This document shows positions 33,721 to 46,029 of a DNA stretch of 64,000 nucleotides, piece after piece. Where the stretch lies: positions 9,698,809 through 9,762,808 of the forward strand of contig CM043959.1 in assembly GCA_014529385.2 (NCBI GenBank), read 5' to 3'. Every line of letters starts with the position of its first letter. The stretch's first letter is position 1. The stretch comes from Adiantum capillus-veneris (taxonomy: Eukaryota; Streptophyta; Polypodiopsida; Polypodiales; Pteridaceae). The notes under the pieces are model-generated. The model made no database searches. It had not been told where the DNA came from and saw only the letters and a list, made by a program, of their open reading frames with translations. A program made the position numbers and the translations under genes.

Positions 33721-34120
33721 ATGGTTAACTACATCTTGAAAGGATCAATATTTTTAAAGATTTCACAATGGCACAAAGAAAAGGGCTCATTAAGAAGGCA
33801 AGCTTATTTCTTTGGTTCGAGGGAGCTTTGTATCAAAAGGGTAAGGATCTTGTTTGTAGACAAGTGCCATGCACTAGTGAAATTCCTGAAATCTTGAGAG
33901 GGTTGCATAAAGAAGCTTTTGAGGGTCATTCTTTGCATGAGCTAACAATCAAAAAACTCTTGCTAGCTGGGTATGTTTGTCCAAGTATGCATGTGGATGT
34001 CCAATATTGATGTAAAATTTGCCACTATTGCCAAATCAATGGCAACAAAAGGTCATTGTATGGACCTTGACAACCAGTCATTGCATGTGGTCCTTTTGAA
34101 AAATGGGAAATTGATGTTAT
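33720..34120 (+). pseudogene. Tat-C integrase N-terminal part
   Basis: WFEGALYQKGKDLVCRQVPC, then the finger region GLHKEAFEGHSLHE and a CHYC-type block near 34020, closely matching Tat-B at 18270-18490. It gives way at about 34125 to LTR-type sequence. Broken. Confidence 0.8.
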
Positions 34121-34124
34121 GGCT

Positions 34125-34299
34125 CCACGTCCTAGTTCGTGATACTAAAAAACTATGTGGTGCCCCCATATTTTTTAGATTTTGTATGTGGTATTTGGTT
34201 GTCTTGTCTGGGTGAGGCCCTCAAACCCTATCAATAGCATGGGATCCTTGATAGGTGTCTAGAGGCCACTTCTCTTGTCGCTTGTCTCCAACAGCCTCA
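34125..34299 (+). repeat. End of a Tat LTR (3' end of Tat-C)
   Basis: Aligns with 27210-27387 and 62265-62431: CCTAGTTCGTGAT, GTGGTGCCCCC, CTCAAACCC, GCATGGGATCCTTGA, and the last bases GCCTCA. It closes Tat-C on the right. Confidence 0.8.
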
Positions 34300-34499
34300 A
34301 CGCGTCGATATTCACGCGACGTGTTGTAGTGAGAAACCTTATACTTACACTAGTAACCCATTGAAGAAAACGAGAAAAATAGATTGTTTGCATGAAAAAT
34401 CCTTTATGTGGTGTAGCATGGGGTTAATCGTAAAAATATTCTATTTTCAATGAAATGTAGTACTACATTTCCTTTGGAAGCTTGTCATGACCAAGAAAT

Positions 34500-35475
34500 C
34501 AAGCTCATGTAAGGACTCATGAAACTTCACACATCTACAAGGAGTATTTATTTTTTTTCAAAAACCCTAAAAGGACACTTTTATGTCGTGTTACATTACC
34601 AAACTAGTGTTAATGATCTAGTGCAAAGAGATATTAAGTTAGAGCAATGGGTTAAGAGACAGAAGGTCCATAAAGGAATTGAGAGTTTCCTCTCTAATGA
34701 ATCATCTATTGAAAGAAACGAGGTAAAGTGAAGAGACTCAAAAGTGGAAGAAACATAGAGATTTCTAGAAGGCAAAGAAAAAATCCAAAAAAGTGGATGG
34801 AGAGGGCACTAGCAACCCAAATCACTCAAGATCTGGAAAAGATAATGCTAGAAATGCCAAAATTCTCAAATGCCAAAACCATCCAGAGGATTTTTCCTAG
34901 AGTTCTTTAAGCTCTTGAGAAGGAAATCCTAGCTTGTGAATTTGGTAAGAATAGTGCTGAAGTAGAAACTAAGAAACCACTTAAAGGATTGGATGAGAAC
35001 TCTAAAGAAGAGGTATGGCAAGTCAAGGTTGACTTGGCTGAAGCTGGTACATAGGATTTGAAGACAATTGAGTACCAAAAATATAAATCTCCAAAAAAGG
35101 ATCCATCACCTAAGAGAAATAGGAGGCCATCAAAGGTATGTCACTACAAAGACAATTCTTGAGAATGGAGGTCATCCTAGATAGAGTGTTTGGGAAATAA
35201 ACACAATCAGATCTATGTCAAAGTTGCTCAACGATGTTAGAAGAACCTAACATAGCCGTGCTAATTTTATCAGAAGGCAAAGTAAGAGAGAGTCATACAC
35301 AATGGAGGTTCAAGCTTGATGAAATCAGACAGAGAGCAATGCTCAAAGAGGAAGTGGTGCAGCAACAAAAGAAACAATGACATGACACAAAATTGAAAGT
35401 ACAAGAATTAAAAAAAGGAGATCTAGTTGTACTTTATGAATCAAAACTGGGCCCAAAGAAACCCAATCAAAAGAT
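34500..35475 (+). pseudogene. Gag-like remnants and a stray integrase tail
   Basis: About 34600-35060 is Lys/Glu-rich and may be Gag of Gypsy-F. About 35300-35475 reads RFKLDEIRQRAMLKEEVV ... LKVQELKKGDLVVLYESK, which looks like the C-terminal tail of a gypsy integrase, placed before a protease rather than after an integrase core. So this stretch probably joins pieces of two elements. Broken. Confidence 0.5.
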
Positions 35476-35479
35476 AGTG

Positions 35480-38400
35480 TGTTCAAGACCTTATGTGACC
35501 CTGGTTCTACTCACAATATCATATTCACAGATTTGGCCACCAAGCTAGGCATCCAAGCCTATGAGATGGGAGATGTCCTACCTATCGATGGTTCTTTCAA
35601 GGGACAAGAAGCCTCAGTCACTCCCTTAATTGGCAAAATTGAGGCTCCATGTCCAAATCTATGTGAACAAGGATGATTTCTTCATCTCTCCTCTCAAACT
35701 TGAGGATGTAATCCTAGGGGCACCATGGTTTGATCGCATGGCTGCCAATGTTAAATTCCCTAAAAGACAAGTCTATTTTAGGTACAAGGAAAAATATATG
35801 TACATAGATGCCAAGGAGTTGGGTAGAACCATAATCATTGTACATAAGCAAGATTTCAATAAATCAATAAAGAGTTCTATTTCCATGTACATGATTTTTG
35901 TTAAAGATTCTCAAAATGAACCTAATGTTTTACCAAAAGAAGATATAAGCAATCAAAAGGAATTAGAGTTATTCAATTTCCTCAAGGGATTTCAAGATGT
36001 TTTTGTTTGACGACATCCCTTGTGAGTTACCTCCAAGACGAGGGGATGACGACCATGCAATTGGACTTCTTCCACAAAGCTCACCGCCTAATAAACCTCC
36101 TTATCAAGTTTATCAAGCTCAACAAGAGGATATTATGTGGAAAGTGCATGAGTTCGTTAAGAAGGCATGGTTAGGCCTAGCTCATCTCCATTTTGTTCAC
36201 CAGTGTTATTAGTAAAGACGAAAGATGGCACATATCGTATGTGTGTCGACAATAGAGCACTAAATAGCATCACTATCAAGAATAGATTTCCCGTTGCACG
36301 GGTAGAAGACCTATTTGATATGCTATAGGGGTTGACCTACTTCAGTAGGATTGACCTAAAAAGTGGCTACCATCAAATAAGGATAGTTTGATCAAGACAT
36401 TGTAAATATCGCATATTGCACTACGTTTGGTCTTTACATGAGTATATTTTCATGCCTTTTGGTTTGACCAATGCACTAGCCACATTTAACCACCTGATGG
36501 AGAAGCTATTCAGGCCTCACCAAAGGAGTGTTCTTTGATGATATAATCATCTACTCAAATTCATTAGATGAACACAAACAACACCTCCAGGTAATATTTC
36601 AAGTTTTACAAGAGAATAAACTTTATATTCATCCAAAGAAAAGTGAATTTTTCCTACAAGAGATTCAGTATTTAGGTCACATTATCTCTCAAGATGGCAT
36701 CCAAATGGATCCATGAAAGTTAGACGTAATAAAAGGATGGCATAATCCAAGGAATCTGCATGAACTAAGAAGCTTTATAGGTATGTGCGCATACTATAGA
36801 TGCTTCATAGAAAAGTTCTCACAAATCTTGGGACCATTACATGACCTAACAAAGAAAAATGTTAGGTATATATGGTCCACCAAGGAGAATAATGCTTTTG
36901 AAAAGCTTATTTCTCAACCCGTGCTTACACTGCCAGATCTCTCAAAGCCATTTGAGGTCCAATGCGACACATGTGGTGATTTCCATGGAGCTGTTTTGCT
37001 CCAAGAAGGGCACACCATAGCCTAGGAAAGTGGAAGGCTCAACCTTGTTGAGCCAACTCTATGTATATATGAGAAGGAATTCTTTGCATCTCTACATGCT
37101 CTAGACTCATGGAAGCACTATTTGTTGGGGACTGCTTTTATTATGCTAACGGATCACCAAAGCCTTAAGTACTTCATGACGTAGACCAAGAGCTTTGACA
37201 AACAAATGAGGTGGGAAAATTTCCTTTTGCAATTAAATTTACATATTGCTCACATTGCTGGAAGGCATAATCAAGTAGCAGATGCACTCTCAAGACGACG
37301 GAGAGTGAATGTGGTATCCATAGCAACTCATAATGATCTACCTTTTATGATATATGAGTACGCTATCCATCCTGATTTTAAATATGTGATTTTAGTCCTT
37401 GCACTAGGAAAGAAGGAAGAACAATTTATTTTAGAATATGGTTATCTTCTCTATGGCAACAGACTATGCGTTACTAGCTCACTATGTGAGAAAGTAATGT
37501 ATGAATCCCATGCTCCTCCTTATGTGGGTCATAGAGGGATTTAGTCTACCCTAAAAGGGATAGCAACATACTTCTATTGGCCTGCCATAAAAGCAAACAT
37601 ACAAGAGTATGTTTCAAAATGTGTGGTATGCCAAAAGATGAAATTTGATAGAGGGAAGCAACCAAGATTGCTTCAACCTTTGCCAATTGCTAATTCACCA
37701 TGGGAGAGCATATCCATGGATTTTATCATTGGATTTCCCAAGTCTATCCACAGGAATACAGAAATATGGACGATAGTGGACAGGTTTAGCAAAAAATCAC
37801 ATTTTATACCTGTCAAAAAGACTATCAACGCCCATCAAATGGCAACCCTCTTTATATCACAAATCTTCAAGTACCATAGCTTGCCAATGTCCATAGTGTG
37901 GGATAGAGATCCTAGAATGACCTGTAATTTCTCGAAGGGTCTCTTCGAGAATTTAGGTACAAGGCTAAACTTCTCTTTGGCCTATCACTCGCAAATGGAT
38001 GGCCAAAGTGAAATAGCTAACCTAACAATTGTTGATCTACTAAAAGTTATGTCATAGAAGTAGATCAAAATTCCCAATGGGAGAAGTACTTACCTTTAGT
38101 GGAGTATGCTTACAATAACACAGTACATACTTCCATGGGAAAAGCACCTTTTGAGCTCATTGAGGGATGATAAAAAAGTCCTGTGCTACTTAAGATGCAT
38201 GGGATGATCTTTGCTGCAGATGAATATAGCAGAGACCTACAAGAATCTTTCCAAAAGTTTAAGGATGCTATTTCCATCTCTTAGTAGAGGCAGAAAGCTA
38301 CTCTTGATAAGCACAAAAGAGCTCTAGCCTTTAAACAAAATGATTGGGTCTTGATTAAGTTTCCCAAGGTTCGCTTAAGGCACACGACAGGTAAGAATCC

Positions 38401-38725
38401 TACAAGATACCAAAAGTAATATGCTAAGTTAGCAAAAAGATACTATGGTCCCTTTCAGATTCTTAGTCCAATCAATGAGATGGCCTATCGACTCAAGTTG
38501 CCCAACCATTGGCTCATACATGATGCTTTCCATGTCAGCCTACTAAAGCCTTACAAAGGAGATCCACATCAAGAAGCAACCATTGAAGACCACCAGAGAT
38601 TGAGGACCAAGAAGAGATGTTGCAGCCTGAGTTCATTCTCCGACATGAATACAAGGTATTGAGTTGGATATCTTATCGAGTTTTAAAATTATCCTTTTGA
38701 AGATGCTAGATGGATGAAAGGCATA
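35480..38725 (+). pseudogene. Gypsy-F pol: protease, RT, RNase H, integrase
   Basis: Protease near 35480-35800 (TLCDPGSTHNIIF, VILGAPWFDRM). Reverse transcriptase near 36060-36720 (TKDGTYRMCVDNRALN, YFSRIDLKSGYHQI, MPFGLTNA, FFDDIIIYS). RNase H near 36880-37300 (VQCDTCGD, LTDHQSLKY, HNQVADALSRR). Integrase near 37480-38150 with the HHCC finger (HAPPYVGHRG ... CVVCQKMK) and core blocks SMDFIIGFP, WDRDPRM and HSQMDGQSE. A GPFQI block lies near 38450, LPNHWLIHDAFHVSLLKPY near 38500, and YPFEDARW near 38690 as chromodomain-like end. Broken. Confidence 0.88.
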
Positions 38726-38779
38726 CAATTAAAGGATAACCTAAACCTTGTCAATGCTTACAATGATTCCCTAGAGTAA

Positions 38780-39091
38780 GCAAATGTAAATATGTATAAA
38801 TGAACAAAGTTTTTTTCTTATAAGACTCTCTTTTTCTTTGTTGTGCAAGAATGTTAATAAGTATGCATGCATAGGATCATGTTTGTGGAGACAAGGTCTC
38901 CCCAAGACCAAGTAGAGCTTGTCCTTCTACTATGGAAGATTGATATAGATTAATGTGCATACATGCTTGCCGCAACTAAGGCTCTCAAGCACCAATTAAA
39001 CTAGTCATCCATTCTGAAAGGGTGTCGTAGCAAGCAGACTAATGACTAGGCTCTATTTTCTCTACCTCATAGTCGAGGATGACTATGATTT
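38780..39091 (+). other. Non-coding 3' interior of Gypsy-F
   Basis: Between the end of pol and the purine tract I see no frame or motif; it is ordinary 3' untranslated element sequence. Confidence 0.5.
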
Positions 39092-39100
39092 CAAGAGAGA
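39092..39100 (+). other. Polypurine tract of Gypsy-F
   Basis: CAAGAGAGA directly before TGTAATG, the LTR start. Confidence 0.65.
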
Positions 39101-39425
39101 TGTAATGTCATAAAGACTAATATCTAATTCTCCCAAATGATTTTCTCATGTTACATTGATCATTTAATATGGGGAGGTACCAGGGGAGTAAAAGCTAGAA
39201 TATTGTTAAGGCTGCCAGACCGATCTCAATAGGGATCCAAAGGAGGGAAAATAAGGATCCAAGGTTCAGCTCCATTAAGATTTCCATAGGCTAAAGTTCC
39301 TAAATTTAATTAGATTGTCTAATGGCCAAAAGTGGGAAAAATTGGATGGTTATGGGAAGACTAAAACGTCTTCCCACATCCCTAGGATGGAGGGGGCGAG
39401 TCGTAATGGTAGAGGAGAGAGAGAA

Positions 39426-39468
39426 ACACACACACATACACACATACACATACACATACACACACACC
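39426..39468. repeat. CA / TACACA microsatellite
   Basis: Interrupted CA repeat with TACACA units, within the Gypsy-F LTR. Confidence 0.9.
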
Positions 39469-39912
39469 CAAGCTCCCCCTTTAAACAAAGAGATTAATGG
39501 ACACATGGAAGGCTCTTAGCCCAGTTGCCCCCAATCTCCCCTCAAATCCTATTGGATGGACATAGAGGTGGACCAATGAGAGAGAGGCTAGATTAAAATT
39601 AGTCTAATCAATTTAAAAATTCTTGATAAAAGAACCAATAGAAATTAAGTCTCCTAGAAGATTATTGGACAGTCTACCAAGGGATCCCCAATGAGCATCA
39701 AACAGCCCAACGTCTTGCTTGATTCTTATTGTCCAGAAGACTAAAAGGTCCAATGAGAGTTTAAATAAATGATTTTAATTACCTAAAGCTCTCACAAAAG
39801 GGAAAAGGGGGACTCGTTTCACAAGTCTCTCCATTATGCTTCTTATTTGCTATTGGATAAGCTTTGCAGGAGCCAATGGGAAGCCAGCAAGAGTATTTTG
39901 GACGAGGCGTCA

Positions 39913-40036
<124 letters not shown>

Positions 40037-40315
40037 TGGCATTTTAGTCTATCTACTTTTTGCTACACACACAACTCAGTTTTGAGCAAGAACTCCATCT
40101 CCTTCTCCAAGAATTGAGAAGTAGAGGCCTACATCAACAACTCTTGGCTATGGAATGCAAATCCAACCAAGAGCCAAGCTTCAATGGCATGCTCTACCAT
40201 GCTAATTACTAAGCTATGCTATGCTATTAGAGTGATTATGTGAGGAGAATACTTATTTCTTGTAAGATACATCTTCTTCCTCACAATCTCTCCTCATCCC
40301 CTGCTAGGTCTCACC

Positions 40316-43300
40316 ATTTTTGAAGGTGTGAGGTCTTGGGACTAAGGCTAGGCTCACTAGGTGTGTTTTTCAAGCATAATTTGGTGCACGAAGCTTCCCT
40401 CTTCACTGCACCAACTATTTTTGTCAAGGAACATAAAGATTGTATTGTACAAAAGTCTCCTTTGATGGGAGAAGCTATAATACAAAGCCTTTTTGGAGGG
40501 GGGACCGGCTCCATGTAAATCCAATCCTCAACTGTTGTCAAATGTTTTTTTTTCTCTCTTTTCAAGTATTGTCTATGTCAAATTGGTTGGGTGTAAATTG
40601 CTATGTTGCTTTCTCCAATGAAGTACTCTTTCTATGCAAACTAGGGACTTATTCTTAATGTAATGCTCACTATGTTATCATTTTTCGCTACACACAAGTT
40701 ACTAGTGCATTAAATGTTACACCTAATGTCCATAATGAGTCAGAAATTCAATTGTATTATGAAGCTCAACATAGCCTTGAGTACCCATATCCTAACGTAT
40801 CTAGATTATTTGACTCTAAAAATTCTTGACTTATTCTTAGTAAGATACGAAGTGGTTAGAGTCAATTAGGACATTTAACCAAAGAATGGTATAAAGATTA
40901 CTAATGTCCAGTCTCAGACACCTCATGTCCACATCAAATATGAAGTCACTAATGGTCACTCGCAAGACATTCATTCACGTATCTTTGTAGGTATCCGACT
41001 ACCAATCATTATAAGGAGGAACCAACACATGCTAGCCAATAACAGCTACTGTTTTCCCAAGGTCCACAAAGAATGGAGCATTCATGGCTCAAATTAGAAT
41101 CAGTATGCAATGATTTCGCAACCTTGAAAGGATTCCCTCACCTCATGGGTCCATAGAGCTTGTTTTCATAGAGCGTTTTGCTATGCAACCTTTCACCTAT
41201 AGCTAATGTATACATAAACCCTTCTGTGCATGCTTGGTTTTCATCACCAAGATCATCCAACGAGTTCTTCTTCTCCACATAGCCAATTTCATAGAATTGA
41301 GCGATGGGTAAGCATGGTGTGGTCTCTTCCAAAAGCAATGCAAACACTATTTGAAGAGAAACAATGATAGGCCATAGAGGAAATGACATAGAACTTAGAA
41401 AAAAGTCGCTGGGAGAAATTTCTTATCAAGCCATGAAGAAGTATGTCATCAAAGATTGAAAAAAAGATCTACTCAAGAATTGGGTCATGATAGTGCTCAT
41501 GGAGAAAGCAAGAATTTCCATCGACATGGCCATCATCAAATAGGTTGTGGAGACATTTAATATTGATATAACAATACAAAAATTAAATGGAAAAAATATT
41601 CATCTATTTGCCAATTGTGATCTCACACATTTCAGAGTCTCTTTTGACTAGAAAGAACAACCCTATAATGATGGTGCATCAACAATTTCTTGAATGAAAT
41701 GTGTGAATTTAGAAAGAAGTACAATCTAGGGGACAAGGGATCCCAGTGCCAACACTAGAACAAAAAGAAATTAAAAAATTTTCTTGAAAGCCATCGGTGT
41801 GAAGAAAAACCCATCGATGTACATGTTTGAATGACTTTTTAGCATCTTTTTAGCTAGAGCATTGAACATTATATGCCCTTTCAATCTGATTTTGATTCTC
41901 CATCATAGTATAGTCACACAAATAGCAAAAATCAAAACCAAGAACTTATATTGGATTACATATGTTCTAGAATGTGTAGAGATCAAAAAAGTTGATCAAA
42001 GATTAGAAAGACCAAAAGGGCTGACCAAAGAGTTTTGGATCAACTGAGCACCAAAGCAAAGAGGACAACAACGGGAACATTGGGGGAGAAGAATCTTGAA
42101 GTGGCCACTACATCGGTAGGTGGAACTTTTGCAGCAATGGACATTGTGCTACTACTAGGTATGACCCTTTTGATAGCCATCAACTTATATGAGAGCCCCA
42201 ATTAGACAACTCAACAAGTAGGAACATCGGAGCAAGTTTCCACGATTACTAGACAGAGCACAAAAATCACCACAAACTTAGTCCAAACATCTATAGATAG
42301 GCTTTAGGTTTTACAAAAGAATAGGTTGGTGGGTGATCTGGTCATTAACACCTCCAAATGATTGGTAGTACCTTACAATGTTCCAATCCTTAAGATATAA
42401 AAGAGATAGTACTGATGTCAGCATAATCACAAATGGCTATGTAGGCACTACTAGCTGGAACACAATCGTAGATGCTATGGGATAGATGAGCAGAGAAGCA
42501 TGCAACACTCTGACATCACTTATCTCGAGCAAAAACTAGAACAAGAAATCCTCAATGCTGAGAACTAAAAAAAGAAGGCACTAAAACTAAAAGAATTCCT
42601 GATCGAAGAAGAATATGAAAGGCATCAACACATTAAAACGATCAAATAATTACAACAATGGACTGAATAACAAAAATTCCTTAATCCCAATTTAAATTGT
42701 AAAAAATGGAAACTCCCCCAAGAGGTAGGAGAGTCTAAAGGAAGCTGATAGTGTCTTGGAGTAGTCCATCAAGGACAAGTGCATGTACCAATCGCTAGTC
42801 GACATCACTAACTTGGAGGGCAATCCCATCCTTAACCTAGAGGAATTAGAGAACCTACTGGTAACCATAAAAGAAGATATGGAGGACAAGAGATTCACAC
42901 TCATGACCAGCTTGGGCAACCATGCACTCCTCAGACATTTGAGAACAAACCAAGGCGAAGATGAAGATGATAAGGAACTGCTAATGAAAGAAGATGAACT
43001 GCCAAAGTTCTATTTACCCTTATACCTAGCCTACAATGGGCTATTGATCAAATGAGATTTACCCATATTGTGAATCAAATAAGGGAATGCTATAAACAAA
43101 GTAAGGACCTATGTGTGGCCCAGAAATCTATCCTTGGTGACATTGAAGTTAGCTTACTAATCAAATACATTAACGAGTTGGTGCAGGTGTTTATTGAAAC
43201 ATCAATGATCCTTGAAAAGAAATTAGCCAGCAAAACCAGCTCCACACTCTAGTTCAAGGAAATAGACGTTGAAATTCTTTTTGCATCCAAAATCAAATCC

Positions 43301-43990
43301 AAAAACTATGATAGTTTGGAAATGATTTCTTTCAATAGGCTCTTCTTTCAAAACAACAACACAAAATCTTCATCAAAATATTATGATGGAATAGTGCCAC
43401 TAAGGGGATTTCTTATGTCACCCTATCAAAGAGTTTTTGTCACAATTAAAATTTGTATTGTTATACATGCATCCAAGGTGTTGTCTCGGAGGAGTTCTTA
43501 CGTAATATACGAACCTATCGTGTGGGTTCTACAAATGACATTTTGAATTCCGAACACTGTCTCATTTTTATTTACAAATGGGTGTCATTTAAGAAGCTTC
43601 AAACAAATTTTACACATTGAATAGGAAAAGGATATGCCACAATCCTAGAGAATTCATTGATGAGGGACTTTAAGAATGCCTCTTTATCGCACATGATATA
43701 GTAGTTTTATATAGAGTGAGCACCGTAGTGATGCATGTACATATATCTCATGAGGGATATTGCGTTTGTAAGTAGTTCCTTCCAAAGCGACCTTTTTTTT
43801 TCATTTGGAATTTCGTATACAAAATCCCAAATGAAGATGTCCATATCTATGCGTAGGTCCATCTGTTGGTGAGGTGCCCTTGTAGCCCACAGTTCAAGCA
43901 TACACGTAAAATGTGGAAAGTTAAGAAGGTCCTTTGAGAGTGTTGTGAGTGCCATTGTGGGTATAAATTTGGCTTGTTGTGGCTCGATTA
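40316..43990. other. No recognisable gene; degraded repeat-like sequence
   Basis: AT-rich with many short frames on both strands but no motif I recognise. Part of 41430-43260 looks as if it once coded on the plus strand: Lys/Glu-rich and coiled-coil-like peptides such as YLEQKLEQEILNAEN near 42510 recur in shifting frames. It could be an old Gag-like or unknown element gene. I see no LTR pair, inverted repeat or poly-A end that bounds it. Confidence 0.4.
42783..43252 (+). pseudogene. Unrecognised coding-like fragment
   Basis: Two overlapping plus-strand frames of 90 and 66 codons, the first with an acidic stretch (NQGEDEDDKELLMKEDE). Amphipathic, charged composition (LEELENLLVTIKEDMEDKR) looks protein-like rather than random. 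I recognise no family. It lies in a region full of old repeats and is most likely part of a decayed element. Low confidence that it was ever a gene. Confidence 0.25.
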
Positions 43991-45666
43991 GTCCTAGCTA
44001 GCTGAGAGCACATCCAGTACAGGTCGGCGCGAGTGGGTAACGCCCACTTCAAGTCTTTTGATGAAATAGGTCGACGGTCATAAAGATGTGAAAGATAGCT
44101 CTCGCCAATACTCTAGTACTCCAACGAGAAACATTTGATCTTGAGAGCTCTGAAGCAAGAAGGCTAATTAAGCGCTCTACTCGACGTTGTTTACCACAAG
44201 AACAAGAAACATTAGACTCATGGACAAGAGCTGAATATGATTAAGAAGTAGAAATCTTCTTGTACATTACATTATGTTGGGGCAGCAGCGAGAGCAGTAC
44301 TAGTCAGGTAAGAAGCAGGTGACTAGGAGAGAGATTAGGGTTATGTGTGGACCGCATTTCGGAAGAAAGCTAAAGAAGGAAGACTGTGTCAGGTCCCGTT
44401 CGAACAACCAAAAGCTTATAAAGTAGGTAGAATTTGGACTGGTGCAGGAGAGCTCTCTCTTCACTTGCGGGTTCTCTCTTCAATGACGAGGCCTCGGCCT
44501 CAATATGCTGGGAGGCTTGCAAGCGTCAGCCAACTTCCGAAAAACAACCCTGCATCAGAGGCGTATGAAAGCAATACCACTTTCAGAGAAGAAACCATAT
44601 TGGCCTACCGATACACACCACCCAACTAGTAAGCGCTGCAGGAGGGACTCACATGTAATGGCGAGCTCGAGTACATGAGCAGAGTCCAGCAGTCGATGCA
44701 GGAAACGGGCCGACGCCTGCACCTCCATGCTGTTGCCAAGAGCTACGCACATTTTGCTGGTCTTGTGATAGACCGTGGGGCTGACAGGCCCCTCTTTTGA
44801 AGACGCTACAGCGACTCCGCTGGAAACCTGAGGTACTCTTAAGTCTTGCCAAGAAATTACAAGAGCATTTCAATAAAAAAGAGTTTCTTTCGTATTAAAA
44901 TACATTTCAGCAGTTTCCTCCATTCATACATAAAGCTGTCTGCCACACAAACATGCTGCAGTCAATGTGGGCTACTCACTCGTGAGCCTGGGGAAGACGG
45001 GTTACTTATTCACCAACAAATTACAATACGTCGAGCATGGTCATTGGTTGGAAAAGGTATATACGCTCGTCTCTCTAAACTTTGCAAACGTGGCAGGTCT
45101 TGATTGCCAGGTTAAAAACCCTAAAATTTTTCATCTGATTATGTGTTGCCTTGGTAAATGAGAGGATCAATTAAACTTCCAGCACCCCCATCACGTGCCT
45201 TTCCGATGGCGACAAGTTTCCCCTTTGTACAGATTTGGTCCTCTTCTAAAGAAGAGAAGAGAAGATCTACGCAATGAGTCTTCAACTTAATCGATAAGTG
45301 TCACTATTTCAAATGGCTAGTATATGTGGAAATTCTCCATTGAAGATTTCTCTGTTTTTTTTTAAAGAGTTCAATGAAGTAAAGGAAGAAAAGTACCACA
45401 AAGTTCACACGTGAGTAGAGTAAAATAATCCCCGCACCTGGGAGAGATTGGGCAAGAATTAATCAAAGTGTGGGACTATCACTCAAGCAAACATTTGTGA
45501 AAATCTACTAGACTATCCGGCTTAGTTTATATAAAAGATTAGGTGGCAAAGAGAAGCAATTGCTTAACACGAACGTGTACCATGTAAAGATGATCGATAG
45601 AGAAGAGAGAGGTGACATACTTACCTCTGTTAGCAAAGAAAGGGGTATACAAAAAATAGAAGAATC
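43991..45666. other. GC-richer stretch without recognised gene
   Basis: About 44000-44850 is clearly richer in G and C than its neighbours and has a 94-codon plus-strand frame (44345-44629) with no known motif. AATAAAAAAG near 44871 resembles a plant polyadenylation signal. It could be a single-copy host sequence, an LTR or a decayed exon; nothing decides this. Confidence 0.35.
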
Positions 45667-45724
45667 CTTTTTACGTTCCTTGAAGACCAAAATTATGCAG
45701 CTCTTCAAAGTGAGCCCATATAAT
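45667..45724. repeat. Tandem duplication, copy 1 left part (split by Copia-G)
   Basis: CTTTTTACGTTCCTTGAAGACC ... to CCCATATAAT. It continues on the other side of Copia-G at 50779-50833. The intact second copy is 50834-50940. Confidence 0.88.
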
Positions 45725-45954
45725 TGTTGGAATTAGGGTTGCAGGAAAACACACACAACTTGGAGAAGATGAAGGAAGCTCAAGGCACACAACAGAGAGG
45801 GTATTACTTAGTGTGCAATGGAAAGATAGATAGCCCTAGAAATGAATGGGCGTATATACAATGCACGGGGGATAAAACCTCCTAGAGAGGGAAAAAATGC
45901 CCCAGCAGTCCTAGGTGTGTTCACACACATCCCTACCATACGTATATGGTACCA
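45725..45954 (-). repeat. 3' LTR of Copia-G
   Basis: TGTTGGAATTAGGG at the left, GGTACCA at the right; pairs with 50549-50778 and is alike to the Copia-A LTRs. Confidence 0.9.
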
Positions 45955-45966
45955 AATCCCCCTGGA
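45955..45966 (-). other. Polypurine tract of Copia-G
   Basis: Minus-strand CCAGGGGGATT tract abutting the 3' LTR, as in Copia-A. Confidence 0.78.
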
Positions 45967-46029
45967 GTGATGCGGTGAACGAGAGTTGGCACATGAGTAA
46001 AGGGCAGTGCCATGCCCTGAGGACATGAA

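Larger units (their letters stand above)
27388..34299 (+). mobile_element. Tat-C: Tat-lineage gypsy element nested with a gag-only element
   Basis: Begins at the end of the shared LTR with a TGGTGCCACCATTGAGG primer binding site (27393-27409), followed by a leader with the paired frames seen in Tat-E. Reverse transcriptase connection and RNase H lie at 28105-28745, then the inserted element 28751-33211, then the second RNase H (33217-33720), integrase finger (33720-34120) and the last 175 bp of an LTR, ending GCCTCA at 34299. Gag, protease and most of the reverse transcriptase are not recognisable. Broken and reduced. Confidence 0.82.

Noticed and set aside
41138-41389. 83-codon minus-strand frame with a hydrophobic start, as a signal-peptide protein
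   Set aside because: No family match, no exon context and no conserved copy; likely fortuitous.
44395-44410. CCCGTTCGAAC as a tRNA T-arm
   Set aside because: No matching acceptor stem, D-arm or anticodon arm could be placed around it.
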